Below, in pieces: positions 32,045 to 40,109 of a stretch of 41,524 nucleotides of DNA. How positions within the stretch are numbered: the first letter of the stretch is position 1; every line of letters starts with the position of its first letter. The DNA comes from Negativicutes bacterium. GTDB taxonomy: Bacteria; Bacillota; Negativicutes; JAAYSF01. The position numbers and the translations under genes were made by a program. The stretch covers positions 1 to 41,524 of the forward strand of contig JAQWAQ010000011.1 of assembly GCA_028707635.1 (NCBI GenBank), in the 5' to 3' direction. A model generated the notes under the pieces. That model did no database searches. It was given only the letters and a program-made list of their open reading frames with translations, and was not told the DNA's origin.

Positions 32045-32809
32045 CTAATCTAACCCAAACAAATTCTTCACATTGTTCGTCGTTGCCTCAGCCAAAACGG
32101 CAAATTCCAACTGTCTGATTGAGGCAATATATTCTGCAACAAACTTAACATAACTCGGCTCATTGCGGCGTCCGCGCTTGGGTTCGGGTGTCAAATATGG
32201 GCAATCTGTCTCCAAGAGCAGCCTTTCTAGCGGTACAGCAGCAGCAATTGCCGGCAGTTTAGCCGCATTTTTAAAGGTAACCGATCCCCCAAACGCCACG
32301 TAAAACCCCAAATTTACTACTTCGCGCATCATTTCCATGCTGCCGGAATAACAATGAAAAACACCCCGGATGCCTTTGGCCTCTTTCTTAATAATTTGCA
32401 GAATATCACCATGAGCATCACGATCTTGAATTATAATTGGCATGTTTGTCTGACGAGCAACATCAATTTGGGCAATAAATGCTTGCTGCTGGGTCTCACG
32501 CGGCGACAGATTATAATAGTAATCAAGGCCAATTTCACCAATCGCCACAACCTTAGGGTGCTTTGTCCATTCAGCAAGCTGTTCGTAATCGCCGGCCTTT
32601 ATATCCTTAACATCATGCGGATGAACACCGACGGCTGCATAAACGCAGGGGTATTGTTCGGCCAACTGAATCGAGCTAGCCGAGGACGTCATACAGGCCC
32701 CAGCGTTTATAATCCCTTCAACACCGTTTTCCAACGCCCTTTTTATCACTTGGTCGCGGTCTTCGTCAAACCGCACATTATCGATATGAGCATGAGAGTC
32801 AAACAGCAT
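32045..32809 (-). CDS. tatD: TatD-family metal-dependent hydrolase / DNase
   Basis: 254-residue TIM-barrel phosphohydrolase. The metal ligands are in FDSHAHID (H-x-H), GEIGLDYYYN (Glu), FHCYSGS (His) and LLLETDCPYL (Asp). TatD enzymes have 3'-5' exonuclease activity linked to DNA repair or RNA quality control. The ATG follows the metG stop by one base with AAGGTGAAG upstream, so translation is coupled. The metG-tatD order is that of B. subtilis. Confidence 0.94.
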   Translation of the reverse strand: MLFDSHAHIDNVRFDEDRDQVIKRALENGVEGIINAGACMTSSASSIQLAEQYPCVYAAVGVHPHDVKDIKAGDYEQLAEWTKHPKVVAIGEIGLDYYYNLSPRETQQQAFIAQIDVARQTNMPIIIQDRDAHGDILQIIKKEAKGIRGVFHCYSGSMEMMREVVNLGFYVAFGGSVTFKNAAKLPAIAAAVPLERLLLETDCPYLTPEPKRGRRNEPSYVKFVAEYIASIRQLEFAVLAEATTNNVKNLFGLD

Positions 32810-32810
32810 C

Positions 32811-34751
32811 TTACTTCACCTTGCTGCCAGCAGGCATATCAGGAACTGACACCACTTTGAGTTTATCGTCGCAAGAGGCGGCCAACACCATGCCCCGCGA
32901 GACAATGCCGCGAATTTTAGCCGGTTTTAGATTGATAATCATAACAACATTCTGGCCAACAAGTTCCTCTGGTTCATAGTGTTTAGCAATACCGGAAACA
33001 ATGGTCCGCTGCTCGGTTCCTAAATCAACGGTAAGCATTAACAATTTATCGGCTTTTTTCACTTTCTCAGCAGCAATGACCTTAACGACCCGCAAATCCA
33101 TTTTGGCAAACTCATCGATGGTAATTTCCGGAGTCTCCTCGATTGCCGGCTCCTCAGCCTTTGCCGTAACCGTACTATCGGCAGCAGCCACTTGCTCGGC
33201 CTTTTCCTCAGCAGGCTTATCCTCAATACGCGGAAAGATTGGTTGTGGCTCAGCTACCGCAGTACTCGCCGGCAACCGACCCCAACCTTGTGCATCTGCC
33301 AGTGTCGCTTGAGCAAAATCTGTTGTCAAACCAAGCTGCTCCCAAATCTTCGGAGCGGTCGTCGGCATAAACGGCGAAATTAGAATGGCAACAATCCGCA
33401 AAGTCTCGGCAAGATTATACAACACAGTATTAAGGCGGTCTTTCTTAGCAGGGTCTTTGGCCAAAGCCCAAGGTGCAGTTTCATCAATATATTTATTGGT
33501 ACGGCTGACAAGGGTCCATACGTGCTTAATGGCACTGTTTATATCCATATTGTCCATTAGCTTCTCGTACAGGGCCGCTGTTTCACTGGCCAGTTTGGTA
33601 AGTTCCTCGTCAACAGCTTCATTCTCGCCCGGTTGCTCAATGATCCCTTTGTTAAATCGGCCAATCATATTGAGCGTACGATGGAGCAGATTGCCTAAAT
33701 CATTGGCTAGGTCAGCATTAATGCGGGTAATTAAAGCTTCCCGCGAGAAATTGCCATCCATCCCCAAGGTAATTTCCCGTAACAAATAATACCGAATCGC
33801 ATCAGCGCCAAATTCCTCAATCAGCCCGATAGGGTCAATTACATTCCCCTTAGATTTGGACATTTTATCGCCTTCAACAACAAGCCAGCCATGACCATAA
33901 ACCTGATTAGGCAGCGGCAAATCAAGCGCCATCAGAATAACAGGCCAAATGATTGAGTGGAACCGGACAATTTCCTTGCCAACCAAGTGGACATCGGCCG
34001 GCCAATATTTAGCAAACTTCTCGCGGTCATTGAGATAGCCTGCAGCTGTAATATAGTTCACCAAGGCATCAAACCAAACATAGACTACATGTTTAGTGTC
34101 AAATGGTACCGGGATGCCCCAATCAAAGGTCGTCCGAGAAACGCAGAGGTCTTCCAAACCATTTTTGATAAAATTAATCATTTCATTGCGACGGGAAACA
34201 GGCTGAATAAACGCCGGGTTTTCGTCAATATATTTGAGCAGGCGGTCCTGATATTTCGACATCCTGAAAAAATAGCTCTCTTCTTTAACAAGCTCGACTG
34301 ACCGGCCACAATCAGGGCATTTTCCGTCATTTAATTGGCGCTCCAGCCAGAACGTCTCACAAGGCGTACAATACCAGCCAGCATATTCCGACTTATAGAT
34401 ATCTCCTTGATCGTAAATCTTTTGGAAGATGGCCTGTACAACTTCATAGTGACGTTTTTCGGTAGTACGGATAAAGTCATCATTAGAAATATTGAGTTTG
34501 ACCCAGAGATTTTGAAAAGAAGCCACAATCTTATCAACATACGCTAACGGAGTAACGTTGTTTTCCTGGGCCTTGCGCTGAATCTTCTGACCATGCTCAT
34601 CAGAGCCTGTTAAGAAAAATACATCATAACCAGCCAGCCGTTTATAGCGGGCCACAGCGTCAGCGATTGTCGTGCAATAAGCATGACCAATGTGCAGCCG
34701 ATCGCTGGGATAGTAAATCGGAGTGGTAATAAAAAATGCTTTTTTCGACAT
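32811..34751 (-). CDS. metG: Methionine-tRNA ligase with C-terminal tRNA-binding domain
   Basis: 646 residues. Class I synthetase with LHIGHAY (HIGH motif, about 20), KMSKSKGN (KMSKS, about 300) and a zinc knuckle in CTPCETFW...CPDCGR. An anticodon-binding helical domain and a Glu/Ala-rich linker follow (about 500-540). The last ~105 residues form an EMAP/Trbp111-like tRNA-binding domain (MDLRVVKVIAAEKV, IVSGIAKHY). No T-box or SAM riboswitch is visible in the leader. A sigma-A promoter lies at 34844-34871. Confidence 0.96.
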   Translation of the reverse strand: MSKKAFFITTPIYYPSDRLHIGHAYCTTIADAVARYKRLAGYDVFFLTGSDEHGQKIQRKAQENNVTPLAYVDKIVASFQNLWVKLNISNDDFIRTTEKRHYEVVQAIFQKIYDQGDIYKSEYAGWYCTPCETFWLERQLNDGKCPDCGRSVELVKEESYFFRMSKYQDRLLKYIDENPAFIQPVSRRNEMINFIKNGLEDLCVSRTTFDWGIPVPFDTKHVVYVWFDALVNYITAAGYLNDREKFAKYWPADVHLVGKEIVRFHSIIWPVILMALDLPLPNQVYGHGWLVVEGDKMSKSKGNVIDPIGLIEEFGADAIRYYLLREITLGMDGNFSREALITRINADLANDLGNLLHRTLNMIGRFNKGIIEQPGENEAVDEELTKLASETAALYEKLMDNMDINSAIKHVWTLVSRTNKYIDETAPWALAKDPAKKDRLNTVLYNLAETLRIVAILISPFMPTTAPKIWEQLGLTTDFAQATLADAQGWGRLPASTAVAEPQPIFPRIEDKPAEEKAEQVAAADSTVTAKAEEPAIEETPEITIDEFAKMDLRVVKVIAAEKVKKADKLLMLTVDLGTEQRTIVSGIAKHYEPEELVGQNVVMIINLKPAKIRGIVSRGMVLAASCDDKLKVVSVPDMPAGSKVK

Positions 34752-34843
34752 GAATTAAACCTGCCTTTCAAATTTCGGTTTACGAGTTGTAGATATTCGA
34801 CGAATTTCGCGTCTTTACGACAAGAACGTTTGTATCCTACTAC

Positions 34844-34871
34844 AATATATACCCTGTTCTGGGAATTTCAA
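34844..34871 (-). promoter_or_regulatory. Sigma-A promoter for metG-tatD
   Basis: Minus-strand TTGAAA (34866-34871), a 16-base spacer, TATATT (34844-34849). Its -35 lies 20 bases from the -35 of the divergent abrB promoter. Confidence 0.6.
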
Positions 34872-34891
34872 TATCATATGGAAGAAAAAGG

Positions 34892-34920
34892 TTGACAAGC
34901 TTTGTTGCATTTGGTAATAT
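34892..34920 (+). promoter_or_regulatory. Sigma-A promoter for abrB
   Basis: TTGACA (34892-34897), exactly 17 bases, TAATAT (34915-34920). The start of transcription would be near 34927. Confidence 0.85.
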
Positions 34921-34924
34921 TTAG

Positions 34925-34942
34925 TTAGACAATTTTGTCGAA
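34925..34942 (+). promoter_or_regulatory. Spo0A box downstream of the abrB promoter
   Basis: TGTCGAA (34936-34942) is an exact Spo0A box. An inverted near-match TTAGACA (34925-34931; consensus inverse TTCGACA) lies 4 bases before it. Location about 10-16 bases after the transcription start matches the repressing position known for B. subtilis abrB. Confidence 0.7.
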
Positions 34943-34971
34943 TATTGTTGCTTTGAGAGGAGAAATAAAAT

Positions 34972-35226
34972 ATGAAATCAACTGGTATTGTCCGCAAAGT
35001 GGACGAGCTTGGCCGGGTGGTCATCCCCATCGAATTACGCCGCACTCTTGCTATCGAGGAAAAAGATGCTTTAGAAATCTATGTAGACAGCGATCGTATC
35101 ATTCTTCGTAAATATGAGCCAGCCTGCGCTTGCGTATTTTGTGGCAACGCTGATGAAGTAACTAATTTCAAAGGGAAAAACGTTTGCCGTAGCTGCACAG
35201 ATTCAATGACCAAGCAAGCGATTTAA
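34972..35226 (+). CDS. abrB: AbrB-family transition-state regulator
   Basis: 84 residues. The N-terminal SpoVT/AbrB DNA-binding domain (about 1-50; STGIVRKVDELGRVVIPIE) is almost identical to B. subtilis AbrB. The C-terminal part differs: CVFCG...NVCRSC supplies two C-x2-C pairs, a small zinc-ribbon-like element. GAGAGGAG precedes the ATG. The Spo0A box in the leader suggests repression at the onset of sporulation. It converges on rsmI with only 9 bases between stops and no terminator. Confidence 0.94.
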   Translation: MKSTGIVRKVDELGRVVIPIELRRTLAIEEKDALEIYVDSDRIILRKYEPACACVFCGNADEVTNFKGKNVCRSCTDSMTKQAI

Positions 35227-35235
35227 GCCTTCTTT

Positions 35236-36096
35236 TTAGATAGTCTTTTCATGTTCAACAACCGCCTGATAAACTTCTCTTTTAGAGATGCCCCTTTTAA
35301 GCGCCACCATTCGGATGGCGTCTTTTTTATTTGTCCCTTGCGCCACTAAATTCAGGACGGCTTCCAGCGGTGAAGACTGATCTTCTTCGTCTGAGGGCAC
35401 TGGGGCTTTTTCTTCACCGGTTCCGGCAATAATCAATGTGAACTCGCCCCGCGGCTGATGCATGGCAAAATGCTCCTGGAGCTTTGTTAGTGAGCCTCTC
35501 ACAAACTCCTCAAATTTTTTCGTCAACTCCCGCCCTGCGGCTGCCTGCCTGTCGCCTAATCCCGCGGCCAGTTCAGCCAGTGTGGCTTTAAGGCGATGCG
35601 GCGATTCATAGAAGATCAAGGTATAGGGGTTTGTTGCCAGCGTACTAATTAGCTCCCGGCGTTTCTTGGTTGTCTTAGGCAAAAAGCCAATAAAGGTAAA
35701 CATTCGGGTATCCAGTCCGGAACAAACCAGCCCAGCCAGGGCAGCGTTAGCACCAGGCAGCGGTGTAACCTTGATTCCGGCCTCAAGGGCGAGCTGGACA
35801 AGATCACTGCCTGGGTCAGAAATACCAGGCATTCCAGCATCACTGACAATGGCTACATCCTGACCGCTGCGCAATCGCTCAACAAGCTCCGGCCCACGGT
35901 CAGCCTTATTATGTTCGTGATAGCTGATCATAGGGGTGTGAATTTCAAAATGATTGAGCAGTTTTAGCGTATGCCGAGTATCTTCCGCGCCGATAACATC
36001 CACCTGTTTAAGCACATTAAGAACCCGGAAGGTTATATCCTCTAAATTGCCGATTGGTGTTGCACAAAGATATAAGGTGCCGGTTGTTTCGCTCAA
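35236..36096 (-). CDS. rsmI: 16S rRNA (C1402-2'-O) methyltransferase
   Basis: 286-residue tetrapyrrole-methylase-fold enzyme. LYLCATPIGNLEDIT, AEDTRHT, SDAGMPGISDPG and a FYESPHRL motif are the RsmI signatures. The TTG start overlaps the trmN6 stop (TTGA) with GGAAGTG 5 bases upstream. Last gene of the yaaR-holB-yaaT-trmN6-rsmI unit. In B. subtilis yazA lies between the equivalents of trmN6 and rsmI; it is absent here. Confidence 0.95.
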   Translation of the reverse strand: MSETTGTLYLCATPIGNLEDITFRVLNVLKQVDVIGAEDTRHTLKLLNHFEIHTPMISYHEHNKADRGPELVERLRSGQDVAIVSDAGMPGISDPGSDLVQLALEAGIKVTPLPGANAALAGLVCSGLDTRMFTFIGFLPKTTKKRRELISTLATNPYTLIFYESPHRLKATLAELAAGLGDRQAAAGRELTKKFEEFVRGSLTKLQEHFAMHQPRGEFTLIIAGTGEEKAPVPSDEEDQSSPLEAVLNLVAQGTNKKDAIRMVALKRGISKREVYQAVVEHEKTI

Positions 36097-36845
36097 TCAA
36101 TCACTTCCTTTGCTAATTCCGGATAATAGGCCCTTATTTCAGCTGTATAATCACCCTGTTTGTCATAGACAACAAGCGGGGGCAGAACATCAAGACCCGA
36201 TTTTGCCCCCCTCACGCCCTCAACCAGCATGAGTTTGGGCTTTTTATCGGCAGCAGGATAGACTAACCGCAGTCGTTTAGGTTCAATTCCGGCCCGACTC
36301 ATCGCCGAAAGCACCTCGACCATCCGCTCCGGAATATGAATCATGGCAAACCGGCCACGGTATTTGACCAAATAACGGGCGGCTTGAACAACATCAGCTA
36401 AGTCAGCCGTGATTTCATGCCGGGCCGAAGCTACAGCATCGGACGGATTAATTAATCCGCGCCCGATTGGGCGATAAGGCGGGTTCGCCACAACCAATTC
36501 CCATTGACCAGACGGCAGTACGCCTTTTAATTGGCGAAAGTCGGCATGAATAATCCCGACTTGATGCTCAAGCTTATTCAGTTGTACACTGCGCTGCGCC
36601 AATTCAGCCATTTGGGGATTTATCTCCACCCCCGTCACACGGCCAGCGCCAAGCGCCGTCAATAATAGGCCAATCACACCAGTGCCTGTCCCAAGGTCAA
36701 CAACAGCCGCCCCGGGCCGCACAGTGGCAAAATGGGCTAATAGGACAGCATCAAGCGAGAATCGAAATTCCCGCTCATGCTGAATAATCTTCAAATTATT
36801 AATTAACAAATCGTCAATTCGCTCGCCGGGATGGCTACTATTCAT
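36093..36845 (-). CDS. trmN6: tRNA1(Val) (adenine(37)-N6)-methyltransferase family, YabB-like
   Basis: 250-residue class I SAM methyltransferase. VVDLGTGTGVIGLLL is the SAM motif and VVANPPYRPIGRG is the N6-adenine/exocyclic-amine catalytic motif. The frame opens upstream to 36884, but the ATG at 36845, overlapping the yaaT stop by 8 bases and following AAGGA, starts at MNSSHPGERIDDL as in homologues. The tRNA target is by family inference. In B. subtilis yabA lies between the equivalents of yaaT and yabB; it is absent here. Confidence 0.9.
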   Translation of the reverse strand: MNSSHPGERIDDLLINNLKIIQHEREFRFSLDAVLLAHFATVRPGAAVVDLGTGTGVIGLLLTALGAGRVTGVEINPQMAELAQRSVQLNKLEHQVGIIHADFRQLKGVLPSGQWELVVANPPYRPIGRGLINPSDAVASARHEITADLADVVQAARYLVKYRGRFAMIHIPERMVEVLSAMSRAGIEPKRLRLVYPAADKKPKLMLVEGVRGAKSGLDVLPPLVVYDKQGDYTAEIRAYYPELAKEVID

Positions 36846-37653
36846 CGACTTCCTTTTCCGCCACTTCATCCCAAGGAACCACAATATTCTTGCCTTGATC
36901 CAGTTGAATCACGGCCGTTTTCTTATTATGATTGAGTGACACAACCTTGCCTTCGCCTTCAACAGTGACGACCGTCCGTCCTACAATCGGCTGCGCTACC
37001 TTTTTAGAAACCGGCGTATAACAGTCGTTTTCGTATTTGAGGCAGCACATTAACCTGCCGCAAATACCGGAAATCTTAGTAGGATTGAGCGATAGATGCT
37101 GGTCCTTGGCCATTCGAATCGAGACTGGCTCAAAGTCGCCGAGAAATGTAGAGCAGCACAGCGACCGCCCACAGCAGCCAATTCCGCCCATCATTTTGGC
37201 TTCATCGCGCACTCCGATTTGCCGCAGTTCAATGCGGGTACGGAAAACCGCGGCTAAATCTTTAACAAGGTCGCGGAAATCAATCCGACCTTCAGCGGTA
37301 AAATAGAAGATAATCTTGTTGACATCAAAAGTATACTCAACATCGACTAAATTCATCGGCAGCTTATGCAGTTTGATTTTTTGTTCACAAACCTCAAAGG
37401 CCTCTTGCTCTTTAGCCTTGTTTTCCTTCACTTTCTCATTATCCTGGAGAGTTGCTTTACGAATTACTGTCTTTAACGGAGCAACAATTTCACTCTCATT
37501 CACCTCACGCGGACCGATAACAACTTCGCCGTATTCAAGGCCCCGTGCTGTTTCTACTATGACAAAATCTCCGGCGGCAATGATAACTTGGCCAGGGCCG
37601 AAGTAATAAACCTTACCTGCCTTTTTAAAACGCACACCAACAACTGTCTGCAC
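36838..37653 (-). CDS. ricT: PSP1-domain protein YaaT/RicT
   Basis: 271 residues. The PSP1 domain covers most of the N-terminal two thirds (RGLEYGEVVIGPREV, RIELRQIGVRDEAKMMGGIG). Cys residues in GGIGCCGRSLCC and CGRLMCCLKYE match those that bind [4Fe-4S] clusters in the RicA-RicF-RicT complex. In B. subtilis that complex assists RNase Y mRNA processing and Spo0A phosphorylation. It begins one base after the holB start region of the upstream neighbour. Partners RicA and RicF are not in the window. Confidence 0.93.
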   Translation of the reverse strand: MQTVVGVRFKKAGKVYYFGPGQVIIAAGDFVIVETARGLEYGEVVIGPREVNESEIVAPLKTVIRKATLQDNEKVKENKAKEQEAFEVCEQKIKLHKLPMNLVDVEYTFDVNKIIFYFTAEGRIDFRDLVKDLAAVFRTRIELRQIGVRDEAKMMGGIGCCGRSLCCSTFLGDFEPVSIRMAKDQHLSLNPTKISGICGRLMCCLKYENDCYTPVSKKVAQPIVGRTVVTVEGEGKVVSLNHNKKTAVIQLDQGKNIVVPWDEVAEKEVDE

Positions 37654-37654
37654 G

Positions 37655-38644
37655 TTAATCCTCCCCTGCTGCGTCCCGCAGTTTTATTAACAACGCCTCA
37701 CTGGTAAGGCGGGTATTTGCATTGGCGACCAATGCCCTCCGGGCAAATTCTACGGCCTTAAGAGCGTTCAAAAGGCTATGCTCACTCCAGTGGTGAGCGA
37801 CAGTTGCCAGTCGTTCGGCAATGTCAGCATTAAATAACAATACAGTATCTTTTACTGCTGCATAAACTAGCAGATCTCGAAGGATGAGTGTCATATGCTT
37901 ATATAATTCTAAAGCCTGCCGGCGTTCCAGCTTTTCAAACAAGAGCGCTGTCTCCCAAATATAATTGGGCAGGCACCCCGGCAAGGCTGCTACAATGTCT
38001 GTCGCCTGATTACGCACAATCAATCCGTCCTTCGCCAAAAACCCCAGTGCGGCACCCATCCTGCCGCCGCTAATCCGGGCTGCCGCACCCGCTTGGGCGT
38101 GGTCAAACCCCTGTGCAGCAAGGGCTTTACTTAGCGCTTCATAAGGCAAGGAGTAAAACGGCATAATCCGGCACCGTGATATGATTGTCGGCAATAACTG
38201 CTGACGAGAATTTGAAATCAGAATAAACACGGTATCGCTCGGTGGTTCTTCCAAGGTCTTAAGCAGGCTGTTGGCAGCCTGAACCGTCATTGTTTCAGCG
38301 GCATCAATAATACCAACACGCCGTTGCCCGTAATAAGGAGCCAACGCGACTTCACGCTGCAATTGCCGAACCTGATCAATTTTAATTGACGCACCATCCG
38401 GCAACATGACAATCAGGTCAGGGTGACTCATCGCATGTACCTGCTTACAGGAAGAACACTCACCACAAGGCTTTTGGCCAGCACCGCTGCAGAGAAGGCC
38501 GGCCGCAAAGAGCCTGGCTACTGTTGCCTTCCCTACACCTTCCGGTCCAACAAACAGCAGGGCATGAGGCACCCGGCCATTACTTAGCATATCCTGTAAG
38601 CTATTCATATTTTCGGCATGGCCGACGATTTCATTCCATTGCAT
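37655..38644 (-). CDS. holB: DNA polymerase III delta-prime subunit
   Basis: Clamp-loader subunit, 329 residues. AAA+ Walker A is FVGPEGVGKAT, and a zinc module C-x8-C-x2-C-x2-C (CSGAGQKPCGECSSCK) follows. The SRC-type motif is in IISRCRIMPF, and TMTVQAANSLLKTLEEPP is typical. The frame extends to 38743 within yaaR, but the ATG at 38644 (MQWNEIVGHAENM) follows GAGGTG and matches homologue starts. Lies between yaaR and ricT as in Bacillus. Confidence 0.93.
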   Translation of the reverse strand: MQWNEIVGHAENMNSLQDMLSNGRVPHALLFVGPEGVGKATVARLFAAGLLCSGAGQKPCGECSSCKQVHAMSHPDLIVMLPDGASIKIDQVRQLQREVALAPYYGQRRVGIIDAAETMTVQAANSLLKTLEEPPSDTVFILISNSRQQLLPTIISRCRIMPFYSLPYEALSKALAAQGFDHAQAGAAARISGGRMGAALGFLAKDGLIVRNQATDIVAALPGCLPNYIWETALLFEKLERRQALELYKHMTLILRDLLVYAAVKDTVLLFNADIAERLATVAHHWSEHSLLNALKAVEFARRALVANANTRLTSEALLIKLRDAAGED

Positions 38645-38657
38645 TTGGCACCTCGAC

Positions 38658-39104
38658 CTACATATACATATCAACAAGCATTCCGCGAATGGCATCCTGT
38701 TTCGCCATAATCTCGAGCTGACGTTCTTGACCGTGACGCACATCTTCCGTCAAACCGGCCAGTTTGTCATCAATTTGCTTGATAATTGTGTACATCTTTT
38801 GCCGTCCATGCCGGTCCCAGCCAGTATGAGACTGCAAATTGTACATTTGGCCGACGGCCTCGCCAACAAACCGCCGTACAAGCTCGCGGTATGTTTTTAA
38901 TTCTGAATAGGTCGGCACTTGGCCTAACCGTTTACCTTGCTTGGTTATCTCATCAAGTAAAGCATTCAGCCGTTCTTTAGACTGACCGTCTTCAGCCTGG
39001 CGGAGGTCAGCAGCAAAAAAATTCGCGCTTTTTCCCGCCCGTATGTTTGTGTCATGTTCGATCAGCGGCTGCGGATTGGCAGATCCCAAATTGTTAATCT
39101 TCAC
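38658..39104 (-). CDS. yaaR: YaaR family protein (DUF327)
   Basis: 148 residues, predicted mostly helical, with a conserved C-terminal half (LGQVPTYSELKTYRELVRRFVG, KMYTIIKQIDDKLAGL). Function is unknown, but gene order tmk-yaaQ-yaaR-holB is widely conserved. GTG start. First gene of a five-gene unit with a clear sigma-A promoter upstream. Confidence 0.9.
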   Translation of the reverse strand: MKINNLGSANPQPLIEHDTNIRAGKSANFFAADLRQAEDGQSKERLNALLDEITKQGKRLGQVPTYSELKTYRELVRRFVGEAVGQMYNLQSHTGWDRHGRQKMYTIIKQIDDKLAGLTEDVRHGQERQLEIMAKQDAIRGMLVDMYM

Positions 39105-39147
39105 GTAGGCTCTACCCTTTCAAATTAAAAATACTGTTACATAATGA

Positions 39148-39176
39148 ATTATAATTCTTTTAAATGAAATAATCAA
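39148..39176 (-). promoter_or_regulatory. Sigma-A promoter for yaaR-holB-ricT-trmN6-rsmI
   Basis: Minus-strand TTGATT (39171-39176), a 17-base spacer, perfect TATAAT (39148-39153), about 44 bases before the yaaR GTG. Confidence 0.8.
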
Positions 39177-39215
39177 ATTTTGGTACTTGCAATTAAAAAA
39201 GCACTGGCAATAATA

Positions 39216-39251
39216 GAAAGTGAGGCACTAAAAATTTAGTGCCTCACTTTC
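39216..39251 (-). terminator. Hairpin terminating the small membrane-protein gene
   Basis: A 17-bp perfect stem (arms 39216-39232 and 39235-39251) overlaps the last codons of the small gene. The following tract (TATTATTG) is only moderately T-rich. Confidence 0.7.
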
Positions 39252-39444
39252 CATTGGGATTATGTGTAGAGTTTGGATAAAACATTTTTCGATACCGACG
39301 AATTAACCAACGGCTATTGTCAGTCCAAAAGGCAACAGCGACAAATCCGCCCAAGAATAGTCTTGTCAAATTAAGACCCCGATAAAATTGATCTGTGATT
39401 AATAAAGCGCAAAATACTAAGCAAACGAAACTGCAGGCTCGCAT
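39244..39444 (-). CDS. Small membrane protein of unknown function
   Basis: 66 residues with two hydrophobic segments (about 3-17 and 29-42), then a basic tail (RWLIRRYRKMF). The N-terminal segment has three Cys (residues 4, 8, 12). AGGGGGCGAGG lies just before the ATG. It sits between the terminator of the guanylate-kinase-like gene and a hairpin that overlaps its own stop, with barely 20 bases for a promoter. Expression may depend on readthrough. No family recognised; a real gene is likely but not certain. Confidence 0.6.
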   Translation of the reverse strand: MRACSFVCLVFCALLITDQFYRGLNLTRLFLGGFVAVAFWTDNSRWLIRRYRKMFYPNSTHNPNGK

Positions 39445-39464
39445 AACCTCGCCCCCTTAGTTAT

Positions 39465-39498
39465 ATAAAAAAACACAGGTACCCTCCCCTGTGTTTTA
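39465..39498 (-). terminator. Rho-independent terminator after the guanylate-kinase-like gene
   Basis: Stem AAAACACAGG (39470-39479) with CCTGTGTTTT (39488-39497), loop of 8; on the minus strand it continues into seven T's. Confidence 0.88.
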
Positions 39499-39512
39499 CG
39501 CTTCTGCATCTA

Positions 39513-40103
39513 TTAATTGATCTCGGTAAGAATATCTGTCTTAATTTTATTTATACATTCAGTCAGGTTATTATTATTATACCACTTTGTAATAGAATTT
39601 TGAAGTAGCCTTTCAGTACTAAAATCGCTGCTGTCAGCTAAAAAGCGCCGACACATTTCATTGTAATTAGGCTGCTGCTGCTGTTTTTCCCGGTTCATGG
39701 CCCGTTCCAGCCTAGTTGCATCGTCAACATCGATATACAACGGTACAACACAATTACTGCCAAAATAAACTTGCAGACTGTTATAAACAGATAATGTGCC
39801 GATTAATAAGTAGTTTGCTCTGGCCAAATCAATCTGCCCATCATTCACTGTGGCATAATACCACTTACCATTCACTGTCTGGTATTCGCGCTGTTCAATG
39901 ATTTTTCCCTGGCGATTATATGCTTCTAGCACGCCTTGATCAATAAAAAAGTAATCCGTGCCGTGGCCTTCGTTTTCCCGTTTCGGCCTTGTTGTGTAAG
40001 GGATAATTGGCTTAAGCGACAAATCTTTATCGGCTTTAAGCAATTTGAAAATTGTATCCTTCCCCGAGCTGCTTTTCCCCATCAAACAAAATATTTTGCC
40101 CAT
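39513..40103 (-). CDS. Guanylate-kinase-like P-loop nucleotide kinase
   Basis: 196 residues. Walker A is MGKSSSGKDT, and IPYTTRPKRENEGHGTDYFFI matches the guanylate-kinase GMP-binding region (TTR-P-R, G-x-DY-F). The C-terminal part is Gln/Asn-rich and unusual (KQQQQPN, YNNNN). A housekeeping gmk would normally sit beside rpoZ or dfp, so this may be a second, divergent paralogue with altered substrate. It stands where B. subtilis has tmk, 6 bases after the decarboxylase gene, and the pair is co-transcribed. Confidence 0.8.
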   Translation of the reverse strand: MGKIFCLMGKSSSGKDTIFKLLKADKDLSLKPIIPYTTRPKRENEGHGTDYFFIDQGVLEAYNRQGKIIEQREYQTVNGKWYYATVNDGQIDLARANYLLIGTLSVYNSLQVYFGSNCVVPLYIDVDDATRLERAMNREKQQQQPNYNEMCRRFLADSSDFSTERLLQNSITKWYNNNNLTECINKIKTDILTEIN

Positions 40104-40109
40104 ATAAAC

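Noticed and set aside
34752..34971. T-box or SAM riboswitch upstream of metG
   Set aside because: The metG leader is short, with no stem set, no T-box core sequence and no terminator-antiterminator pair.
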